The notes below the pieces were generated by a model, which worked only from the letters and a program-made list of their open reading frames with translations, searched no databases and was not told the DNA's origin. Made by a program: the position numbers and the translations under genes. From NCBI GenBank assembly GCA_049582065.1, contig JBAUTF010000373.1, forward strand, positions 1-7,371: a DNA stretch of 7,371 nucleotides, written 5' to 3'. Source of the DNA: DATKSS01 sp049582065 (lineage in GTDB: Bacteria; Chloroflexota; Dormibacteria; Dormibacterales; Dormibacteraceae). Of the stretch, positions 1-4,650 are shown in pieces. Position 1 is the stretch's first letter, and every line of letters begins with the position of its first letter.

Positions 1-352
1 GTGCGGCGACGTGCGCGACGACTGCTGCCTGGCCAGCAGCATATGCGGCATGCCGGGCTGCCCCGCGCAGGCGTCTTCCCGCGGCCATTGCATGGCCGCC
101 TGCCGAGCGAGCCTGGGTCATCGTGACCTCGCCACGCGCCCAGGCGCGGGCATGCTCGATCGCCCGGCGCGGTCGCGGGTCCTCAGGCCGAGCCGACTCG
201 AAGAGGTCAAGAACGTGCTCCGCGCACAATGCCGCCCAAAGAGCGAGGAGCTGATGATCCGAATCGGTGAGGGTTCCACCACGGCGGATCGTCACGAAAC
301 GAGGGTCGCGGTCTTTCGGGAGGATCACACCCAGCAGCCATTCTGCTCGCAT
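1..352 (-). CDS. Imm-5-like putative immunity protein, C-terminus cut off by window edge
   Basis: An open frame of 117 codons starts at ATG 350-352 and runs off the left edge without a stop. An in-frame TAA at 365-367 makes this the first possible start, and AAGG at 363-366 is a plausible Shine-Dalgarno about 10 nt upstream. The N-terminal stretch KDRDPRFVTIRRGGTLTD, then LWAALCAEHVLDLFE, RPEDPRPRRAIEHARAWARG and an Ala/His-rich end (AAGQAAVVAHVAA) match what I recall of the helical 'putative immunity protein' (Imm-5-like) family. That family is linked by context to polymorphic toxin immunity, but its biochemical role is not established. No toxin gene is visible here. The opposite-strand frame over the same bases is Cys- and Arg-rich and looks like a shadow. 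Confidence 0.72.
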   Translation of the reverse strand, partial: MRAEWLLGVILPKDRDPRFVTIRRGGTLTDSDHQLLALWAALCAEHVLDLFESARPEDPRPRRAIEHARAWARGEVTMTQARSAGGHAMAAGRRLRGAARHAAYAAGQAAVVAHVAA

Positions 353-408
353 CTGCCCAACGCCTTACACGATGCCCTGCCCTTCATTCTCGCCACTTGA
401 ACGAAGCT

Positions 409-504
409 AGGGGTTTCCACAGCCGTTCCAACCCCGCGCGCAACGTCTTCCCAAACGGTCGACACGAGATCAAGATCGGCCGTTCTCGGCGCTCAGTAAC
501 GTCT
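409..504. repeat. Left copy of tRNA-Pro 3'-flank repeat (imperfect)
   Basis: These 96 bases align with 4366-4462 over their whole length with one gap and about 21 mismatches by hand count, so roughly three quarters identity. The best-conserved part is the outer end, where GGGGTT (410-415) and AACCCC (430-435) form an inverted repeat found in both copies. In both copies this block lies directly beyond the CCA end of a tRNA-Pro sequence. It holds no gene. Such a hairpin could terminate a tRNA transcript or be bound by a recombinase; the sequence does not decide between these. Confidence 0.8.
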
Positions 505-551
505 TGGTCGGGCGGGCGAGATTCGAACTCGCGGTCTCCTGGTCCCAAACC
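505..551 (-). repeat. tRNA-Pro 3'-half fragment, candidate attachment-site core (distal end)
   Basis: These 47 bases are identical to 4463-4509 of the intact tRNA-Pro gene. On the minus strand they run from the last anticodon 5'-stem bases through the anticodon loop, variable region and T arm to the acceptor 3' strand, discriminator A and CCA. The tRNA 5' half is missing: beyond 551 only scattered similarity remains (CTACCG at 564-569), about 8 nt too close for a proper D arm and acceptor. It therefore cannot make a functional tRNA. Exact identity limited to this part of a tRNA is typical of attachment cores left by tRNA-targeting tyrosine integrases. A tRNA pseudogene made by duplication is the alternative. 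Confidence 0.8.
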
Positions 552-608
552 GGAGACTAGGGCCTACCGTATTCGACTCGATCTTAGCGTGAGACGCCGA
601 AATGGGAG

Positions 609-624
609 CAAGTCTCTTAACTCG
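609..624 (+). repeat. 16-bp perfect direct repeat, left copy (possible integrase arm site)
   Basis: CAAGTCTCTTAACTCG occurs here and at 4341-4356 in the same orientation. It lies 57 bp inside the left 47-bp tRNA core. In a circle formed by joining the two cores, this copy and the other would sit on opposite sides of the core, which is the arrangement of arm-type integrase sites. The binding role is inferred. Confidence 0.6.
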
Positions 625-633
625 TCTGGCCGG

Positions 634-849
634 TTATGCCAAGCGGATACCCAACCCGTTGCGCGCGTTGTCCGCGAAGATCGCGGCTCGCGCCTCTCGA
701 TCCTGCACCGCGCCCTCGACGTCGGCGATCGTGGCCGGAATGAAATGAGAGCCACCCTTCGTGTCGAAGGGAGTATCCGTCCCAAACAGAACGTGATCGG
801 TCCCGAAGAAATCGACCACGCACTCAACGCAGTGCCACGAACCGAACAT
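634..849 (-). pseudogene. Amidohydrolase-family C-terminal remnant
   Basis: This open stretch of 71 codons ends at TAA 634-636. Its sequence contains VVDFFGTDHVLFGTDTPFD, then TIADVEGAVQDREARAAIFADNARNGLGIR. This matches the C-terminus of metal-dependent amidohydrolases of the aminocarboxymuconate-semialdehyde decarboxylase type (Amidohydro_2): the barrel strand with a catalytic Asp in FGTDxPFD, then the 'I..xNAxxxLG' tail. Family members are usually about 300 residues or more, so roughly three quarters is missing. An in-frame TAA lies about 18 nt upstream of the first Met, and the mntR promoter region follows directly. The fragment has no catalytic barrel and should be inert. It looks like the broken end of a gene displaced by insertion or deletion. 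Confidence 0.75.
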
Positions 850-867
850 GTGCGCACGACGGTCGAG

Positions 868-881
868 TTAGGCTATCCTAT
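868..881. promoter_or_regulatory. DtxR/MntR-type operator-like palindrome upstream of mntR
   Basis: TTAGGCTATCCTAT contains the inverted repeat TAGG-CTAT-CCTA (869-880). It matches 12 of 14 positions of the right part of the classic IdeR/DtxR box (TTAGGCTAACCTAA), though the first five positions of the full 19-bp box are poor. It overlaps -10-like hexamers TATCCT (874-879) and TATGCT (879-884), so bound regulator would block RNA polymerase. Autoregulation of mntR-mntH by Mn-loaded MntR is the natural inference. No convincing -35 was found. Confidence 0.5.
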
Positions 882-888
882 GCTTCGT

Positions 889-926
889 GCTAGGCGACCC
901 GATAAATGACTTTACGGGAGCCTAGC
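889..926 (+). promoter_or_regulatory. Hairpin in mntR leader enclosing the Shine-Dalgarno
   Basis: The stem pairs GCTAGGC (889-895) with GCCTAGC (920-926), CCCG (898-901) with CGGG (915-918), and TAAA (903-906) with TTTA (911-914). This gives 15 pairs with a GA/A internal loop, one bulged A and a TGAC tetraloop. The GGGAG that should serve as ribosome-binding site for ATG 930 (916-920) lies wholly within the 3' strand. If transcription starts just after the -10-like sites at 874-884, the mRNA would begin with this hairpin. It could hold back translation of mntR, or act at DNA level as a second dyad operator. Confidence 0.5.
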
Positions 927-929
927 CCA

Positions 930-1622
930 ATGGTCGAGGCGGCTCGCCAGAGCGCGTTCACTCGAGCGCAGCAGGACTACCTTAAGGCCCTGTACAACCT
1001 GCACGGCGACCTGCAGCTGGTGCCGACCCGAGACCTGGCCCACAAACTCGGAGTCTCTTCCCCCTCGGTAAGCGAAATGGTCACGCGCCTCACCGCCCAA
1101 GGCTTGGTCGAGCACGACCGGAACCGTGGCCAGCAGCTTACGCGCGAGGGTCGGAAGGTCGCCCTCGAGCTCGTGCGGCACCACCGGCTCCTCGAGATGT
1201 TCTTGGTCCAGGTGCTCGGCTACAGCTGGGATGAAGTGCACGAAGAGGCCGAGCGAATGGAGCATGTCATCTCGGAGCGGATGGAGGAGCGGATCTTCGA
1301 ACTGCTCGGACGTCCGGAGCTCGATCCACACGGGCATGCCATCCCAAGTGTGAAGGGAAAAGTTCGGTTGGTCAGCGAGCGCCCACTCACCGAAAGCCGC
1401 CTCGGCGAAAGGGTGGTCGTGCAGGGCGTGTCGGACGACGACCCCGGCCGGCTGCGCGAGCTGGAGCGCCGCGGCCTACTGCCCGGCACGCGGATCGACA
1501 TCGTGGAGGAAAGCAAGTTCGAGGGACCTATCGAGGTCCGCATCAAAGGCCGGCTTGTGAGCATCCCGCTCGGTCTGGCCCGCGCCATTTTCGTCGAAGA
1601 GGTTCGTGAGAGTGGCCGTTAA
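930..1622 (+). CDS. mntR: DtxR-family manganese-dependent transcriptional regulator MntR
   Basis: The 230-residue product should be a cytoplasmic dimeric repressor of metal uptake genes that binds DNA when loaded with Mn(II). A winged helix-turn-helix (about 10-75, with SVSEMVTRL as recognition helix) is followed by the dimerization and metal domain (about 77-145) and a C-terminal FeoA/SH3-like domain (about 150-228), as in IdeR and mycobacterial MntR. Aligned by eye, D16 takes the place of Met10 of IdeR (Asp8 of Bacillus MntR), and E108 the place of IdeR Cys102 (MntR Glu99). With E111 and H112 this is a manganese-type ligand set; H85, E89 and H104 match the IdeR ancillary site. K19 stands where Bacillus MntR has Glu11. 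ATG 930 is preferred because GGGAG lies 9 nt upstream; ATG 906 would add eight residues but has no good ribosome-binding site. It overlaps mntH. Confidence 0.94.
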   Translation: MVEAARQSAFTRAQQDYLKALYNLHGDLQLVPTRDLAHKLGVSSPSVSEMVTRLTAQGLVEHDRNRGQQLTREGRKVALELVRHHRLLEMFLVQVLGYSWDEVHEEAERMEHVISERMEERIFELLGRPELDPHGHAIPSVKGKVRLVSERPLTESRLGERVVVQGVSDDDPGRLRELERRGLLPGTRIDIVEESKFEGPIEVRIKGRLVSIPLGLARAIFVEEVRESGR

Positions 1623-2958
1623 GGCAGTCAGGACATTACTCCCCCCCGGCGAGAGGCAGGTGGTCGGCGTCGAGGACGCGCTCCCAGGCGAAGCGCGCGT
1701 CCTCTGGGCCGCTGAGCGTTCTCTCAGCGGCGAACGTCGCGGGCTGCGCGCGGTCCTGCCGTTCCTGGGCCCGGCCTTTATCGCCGCGGTGGCCTACATC
1801 GACCCCGGCAACTTCGCCACCAATATGGCGGGCGGCTCGCAGTTCGGCTACATGCTGCTGTGGGTCGTCCTGGCGGCCAACCTGATGGCCATGCTCATCC
1901 AGTCGATGAGTGCCAAGCTCGGCATTGCGACCGGAAGCAGCTTGCCCGAGGTCTGCCGCGACCGCTTTCCACGCCCGGTCGTCATCTTCCTGTGGATCCA
2001 AGCGGAGCTGATGGCGATGGCGACCGACCTCGCCGAGTTCGTTGGCGCGGCGCTCGGCATCAACCTCGTCTTCGGCATTCCGCTTTTCATTGCCGGACTG
2101 CTGACCGGCGTCCTCGCGTTCGGGATCCTCGGCCTGCAGGCGTGGGGTTTTCGGCGCCTGGAAGCGGCGATTGCCGGGCTGGTCGGCGTGATCGTCGTCG
2201 CGTTCGGCCTCGAGGTCTTGCGCGGCAACCCTTCATGGTCCGGGATCCTGGGCGGCACCTTCGTCCCGCGGCTCGACGGCAGCGCGTCGATTCTGCTGGC
2301 GGTCGGCATCCTCGGCGCGACCGTGATGCCACACGTCATTTACCTCCACTCCGCGCTCACCCAAAAGCGCATCGTCGGCGCTAACCCGGGCGCGAGACGC
2401 AAGATCTTCAAGTTCGAGCTGATCGACTGCATGATCGCGATGGGGATCGCTGGTGTCATCAACATGGCGATGCTGACGATGGCGGCCTCAGTTTTCCACG
2501 CTCGCGGCCTTTTCAATGTCGGCACCGACCTGTACCAGGTGTTCGCCGGACTCGACCACTATGTCGGCGCCCATAGCGGACTCGTTTTCGGAATCGCCTT
2601 GCTCGCCTCCGGCGTTTCGTCCTCGTCGGTTGGTACCCTCGCCGGACAGGTGGTGATGCAGGGCTTCATCCACCGCAAGATCTCGATCTTCCTACGCCGG
2701 GCGATCACGATGGTGCCCGCCATGATCGTGATTGGGATCCACCTCGACCCGTCGCGGACCCTCGTCCTGAGCCAGGTCGTCCTTTCGTTCGGAATCCCAT
2801 TCGCGCTGATCCCGCTTGTGATGTTCTGTCGCAACCCGAAGCTGATGGGCAACCTGGTCAACCATCGCGTCACGAACTGGGCCGCCTATGGCGTCGCGGG
2901 AGTGATCATCGTGCTCAACATATTTCTCCTCTACCAGACCTTCGTCCCGACCGCCTAA
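1612..2958 (+). CDS. mntH: NRAMP-family manganese/divalent metal importer MntH
   Basis: This inner-membrane transporter is expected to import Mn(II), and possibly Fe(II), with protons. From GTG 1612 it has 448 residues, with the SLC11/NRAMP order of about 11 hydrophobic segments after a 45-residue polar N-terminus. TM1 carries DPGN (64-67) and TM6 carries ATVMPHVIYLHS, with A236 and M239 at the metal-site positions and the MPH signature. ELMAMATDLAEFVG (132-145) is the conserved TM3 block. All family metal ligands are present, so it should be active. GTG 1612 is favoured because GAAGAGG (1596-1602) is 9 nt upstream; GTG 1606 lies only 3 nt from it. The gene overlaps mntR by 11 nt in another frame, which implies one transcript and translational coupling. 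The low-homology N-terminal extension is ordinary for actinobacterial-type homologues. Confidence 0.96.
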   Translation: MAVKAVRTLLPPGERQVVGVEDALPGEARVLWAAERSLSGERRGLRAVLPFLGPAFIAAVAYIDPGNFATNMAGGSQFGYMLLWVVLAANLMAMLIQSMSAKLGIATGSSLPEVCRDRFPRPVVIFLWIQAELMAMATDLAEFVGAALGINLVFGIPLFIAGLLTGVLAFGILGLQAWGFRRLEAAIAGLVGVIVVAFGLEVLRGNPSWSGILGGTFVPRLDGSASILLAVGILGATVMPHVIYLHSALTQKRIVGANPGARRKIFKFELIDCMIAMGIAGVINMAMLTMAASVFHARGLFNVGTDLYQVFAGLDHYVGAHSGLVFGIALLASGVSSSSVGTLAGQVVMQGFIHRKISIFLRRAITMVPAMIVIGIHLDPSRTLVLSQVVLSFGIPFALIPLVMFCRNPKLMGNLVNHRVTNWAAYGVAGVIIVLNIFLLYQTFVPTA

Positions 2959-3023
2959 GATCCGTTCCGTTTCGCTCTGGTCGGCGTCTTCTCGCCGTCA
3001 CCGGTAATGCCGGCCAAGCTCCA

Positions 3024-3045
3024 CGACCGGAAGTCGCTTCGGTCG
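3024..3045. terminator. Hairpin between convergent mntH and CDF gene, possible terminator
   Basis: CGACC-G-GAAG (3024-3033) pairs with CTTC-GGTCG (3037-3045) to give nine pairs with one bulged G and a TCG loop. It stands in the 115-bp gap between two converging genes, where a shared terminator is expected. Neither strand has a U-tract after the stem, so intrinsic termination would be weak; Rho-dependent ending is equally possible. Confidence 0.35.
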
Positions 3046-3073
3046 GGAATGTACCGGCTATGGCGCGACGCCG

Positions 3074-3716
3074 CTACGTTGCTGTAGTGGTCGACCCTTT
3101 GCTCGCCTCCGTGGCTTCTTTGGCCTCACCTCGGATCCACCACACCAAAGCCAATGCTGCCAGCGGGTCCGCCCACCATAGCCCGAAGAACTGGTTCAGC
3201 AGTAGACCCGCCAGCGCCACCGCAGCCATGTACAGACAGACCATTGAGCAAGCCGCGTCTCCCCGAAGGGCGGGGCTTCCCAAGCGATCGGCGAGAGCCA
3301 ACCGCCAACGCCAAAGGACGGCCATGATCAGAAGCGACGCAATCGTCAGCCCGATACCGAGAGGCGAGGCCACTGGCTCGAAGCGGAACACCAAGGCGAC
3401 CCCGGCCGAAAGCACGATGTAGGCGATCAGGCCGTACAAGGCGAGGCCGACGAGCTTAGTCGCGCTGAGCTCCCCCCCGGTCAGCGAGCCTCGTTCATCA
3501 CTTTCTGTTCGCTGGATAAGCCGGCGAAGGACAACCACCGACGAGAACAATTCGATGCCACTGTCTGCCCCAAATGCAGTGAGCGCCACCGAATGTGCCG
3601 CGATCCCCGGCCCCGATGGCTACAGCCCCCTCTATGACCATCCAACTAACCGTGATCCACTGGGCCGCGCGGGCCTGTTGGAGGAGAGTTCGCGCTGGGC
3701 GAACCTGCACAGGCAC
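3074..3716 (-). pseudogene. CDF-type cation transporter (short, TM-domain only), frameshifted
   Basis: Two adjoining minus-strand frames form one protein. The first (from GTG 3716) gives RTLLQQARAAQWITVSWMVIEG and AVAIGAG. The second gives IAAHSVALTAFGADSGIEL and on to the end at TAG 3074-3076. The frames join exactly if one C is removed from CCCC at 3605-3608. The repaired product has 213 residues, normal for the short cation-efflux-domain proteins that lack the usual cytoplasmic C-terminal domain. It keeps the likely metal residues H41, D51 and E55 (repaired numbering), D153 in GDAACSMVC, and D183 in WWADP. Such proteins are thought to export divalent cations such as Zn, Co or Mn. As written, only the 171-residue frame from GTG 3589, lacking TM1, could be made. 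A sequencing error in the homopolymer is possible. The upstream start is uncertain, with GTG 3710 also possible and no clear ribosome-binding site. Confidence 0.82.
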
Positions 3717-3820
3717 GCGCTGAAGGTAGCATCCCCGCTCGAGCGGCCTGTCTAATAGGCAACCTTCTCAAGAGGTCCCAAGCCGCCTGTGTCCCTCCTG
3801 TACTCAATCGCCGAGCTCTT

Positions 3821-3850
3821 GGTCTCCTTTTGTGTCCTGCTGTGTCCTCC
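3821..3850. repeat. Three tandem decamers
   Basis: On the minus strand the units read AGGACACA plus two bases (GA/GC variants), twice, then a third diverged unit (AGGAGACC). On the plus strand they are GGTCTCCTTT, TGTGTCCTGC and TGTGTCCTCC. The 10-bp spacing places each unit on the same face of the helix, which suits protein binding, but three imperfect units can also arise by chance. Confidence 0.4.
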
Positions 3851-3865
3851 TAGTTCCGCGAGTCT

Positions 3866-3885
3866 GTGACACGGCCGTGACACGG
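3866..3885. repeat. GTGACACGG direct repeat, two copies 11 bp apart
   Basis: GTGACACGG occurs at 3866-3874 and 3877-3885 with a CC spacer. The period is one helical turn. It lies 16 bp from the decamer repeats at 3821-3850, so the two may form one protein-binding region or a relic of one. Confidence 0.45.
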
Positions 3886-4067
3886 CGAGGCATCCATCGG
3901 GACGACGACAACACGCGCGCCGTTCTCCACGTTGATCAGATTCCCGTGCCGGAGTGAAGTCACGGGTCCGGACTCGTCGCGCGGCCACCGTTACGGAAGC
4001 AAGGGCGGGGTGGCCGCTGGATCGTCAGAGGGCCATTCAAAGCCGCCGTGCTGTTGTATCGGCTAGC

Positions 4068-4307
4068 TCATCCTTCGACGAGCAGCTCGTCGACAGAGAC
4101 TCGCGCTAGGCGGACTTCCTCGCGCGCACATTCTTGCGCATCACAAGCTTGCTCGTGCCCAGCGTACTCCAGCGTCCTCGGCGAGACCAGCATCCCCTGG
4201 CGATCCAGACGGAAGTGCTCGTATGCGGCGAGGATCGGCGGCTGCCGCCGCGCTGGGCTCGGAACACCGCCGGGAAGAACGCTGACTGCCTGGTTCACCC
4301 TGTGCAT
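4068..4307 (-). pseudogene. Tyrosine integrase N-terminal domain remnant
   Basis: The 79-codon frame from ATG 4305-4307 to TGA 4068-4070 contains PILAAYEHFRLDRQGMLVSP followed by RTLEY, and later EVRLARVSVDELL. This resembles the SAM-like core-binding N-terminal domain of phage-type tyrosine integrases (pattern 'AYxxFRLxRQGxLVSPxTLxxY ... L..V..d.L..Y'). The catalytic domain with its Arg-His-Arg-Tyr residues is absent, and I could not find it in any frame further left. The middle (AGHEQACDAQECAREE) looks scrambled, as after small indels. It points away from the intact tRNA-Pro about 155 bp off, the common place for the integrase of a tRNA-inserted element. Recognition rests on memory of family patterns, not on a search. 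Confidence 0.5.
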
Positions 4308-4340
4308 ATTTCCCCACCATGAGACTGGTAGGCAATGCCC

Positions 4341-4356
4341 CAAGTCTCTTAACTCG
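4341..4356 (+). repeat. 16-bp perfect direct repeat, right copy (possible integrase arm site)
   Basis: This is the second copy of CAAGTCTCTTAACTCG, in the same orientation as 609-624. It lies 106 bp from the right 47-bp core and 9 bp from the flank repeat at 4366. It is outside the integrase-like fragment, between that fragment and the tRNA, as expected for an attP arm. Confidence 0.6.
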
Positions 4357-4365
4357 GCAGGTTCC

Positions 4366-4462
4366 AGGGGTTTTCCACAGCCGTTCCAACCCCGCGCCCA
4401 GTGCGTTCCAATCCGGCCAAAACAAGATCGAAATCGGCTGTTTTCAGCGCTCAGAAACATGA
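4366..4462. repeat. Right copy of tRNA-Pro 3'-flank repeat (imperfect)
   Basis: This block lies directly downstream of the CCA end of the intact tRNA-Pro and aligns along its full length with 409-504. GGGGTT (4367-4372) and AACCCC (4388-4393) form the same inverted repeat as in the left copy, with a 15-nt loop here and 14 nt there. On the tRNA strand this could fold after transcription of the tRNA, but no U-tract follows. If the region is an inserted element, this block is the element-side arm next to the core. Confidence 0.8.
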
Positions 4463-4509
4463 TGGTCGGGCGGGCGAGATTCGAACTCGCGGTCTCCTGG
4501 TCCCAAACC
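4463..4509 (-). repeat. Candidate attachment-site core inside intact tRNA-Pro
   Basis: This segment of the tRNA gene, from the anticodon 5' stem to the CCA end, is identical to 505-551. Because the element side would supply this sequence, insertion leaves the tRNA whole, which matches the intact gene seen here. Streptomyces pSAM2 is a known element that uses a tRNA-Pro 3' segment in the same manner. Confidence 0.6.
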
Positions 4510-4539
4510 AGGCGCTTTACCGAGCTAAGCTACCGCCCG
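4463..4539 (-). tRNA. tRNA-Pro(UGG), CCA encoded
   Basis: The minus strand folds as a complete cloverleaf. Acceptor CGGGCGG pairs with CCGCCCG, the D stem is GCTT/AAGC, the anticodon stem is CCTGG/CCAGG around the loop TTTGGGA (anticodon TGG), the variable region is AGACC, and the T stem is GCGAG/CTCGC around TTCGAAT. Discriminator A is followed by CCA at 4463-4465. First pair C1-G72 with A73 and anticodon GG at 35-36 are proline identity elements. It reads CCA and, by wobble, other CCN codons. The 47 bp at its 3' side are duplicated at 505-551. Apparent protein frames across it, with the familiar 'RFELAVSWSQTRR' text, are mistranslated tRNA. Confidence 0.96.
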
Positions 4540-4650
4540 CCTTCCGGAACTCGGCTGTCTCGCCCCTCGAATTGATCGTCAGATCGCGCGGGGATGAAAG
4601 GCGCGCTAATTGTATTCGGCGAGCGGACCGCCTCCGCCTCGACGGCGCGG

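Larger units (their letters stand above)
3717..4067. other. Gene-poor stretch between CDF gene and integrase remnant
   Basis: I see no intact gene in these 351 bases. They hold two short tandem repeats (3821-3850 and 3866-3885), listed separately. A minus-strand frame at 3850-3963 reads RHGNLINVENGARVVVVP before a TAG; it faintly resembles the core of HicA-like toxins but is far too short. An open frame of 78 codons at 3752-3988 (minus) is Arg-rich with no recognisable motif and is probably chance. The stretch looks like decayed element DNA. Confidence 0.5.
505..4509. mobile_element. Candidate decayed integrative element in tRNA-Pro carrying mntR-mntH
   Basis: The interval is bounded by two identical 47-bp tRNA-Pro 3' segments, the right one inside an intact tRNA gene and the left one a fragment. 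An integrase-like N-terminal remnant lies about 155 bp from the intact tRNA, where integrase genes of tRNA-inserted elements commonly sit. A 16-bp direct repeat lies 57 bp inside the left core and 106 bp from the right core. Cargo consists of an amidohydrolase remnant, intact mntR and mntH, and a frameshifted CDF transporter. The integrase is broken and no excisionase is seen, so the element should not move by itself. The boundary call is inference; segmental duplication around the tRNA could give part of this picture. Confidence 0.5.

Noticed and set aside
505..580. A second complete tRNA-Pro gene
   Set aside because: The 3' half is perfect but the D arm and 5' acceptor strand are missing and the spacing is about 8 nt short, so no cloverleaf forms.
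397..909. Plus-strand frame of 170 codons
   Set aside because: It reads across the tRNA-Pro fragment (SGGRDSNSRSPGPKPE is mistranslated tRNA), the opposite strand of the amidohydrolase stump and the mntR promoter. No protein motif of its own.
906..929. Start of mntR at ATG 906
   Set aside because: It is in frame but has no Shine-Dalgarno and lies inside the hairpin stem and loop, whereas ATG 930 has GGGAG at a 9-nt distance. Kept only as an alternative.
3605..3608. Programmed ribosomal frameshift in the CDF gene
   Set aside because: There is a homopolymer but no stimulatory structure or slippery heptamer I can support, and family members are normally encoded in one frame. An indel or sequence error is simpler.
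4048..4575. Plus-strand frame of 175 codons and the overlapping 4401-4730 frame
   Set aside because: VGRARFELAVSWSQTRRFTEL is the well-known artefact of translating a tRNA-Pro gene; the rest opposes the integrase-like fragment.
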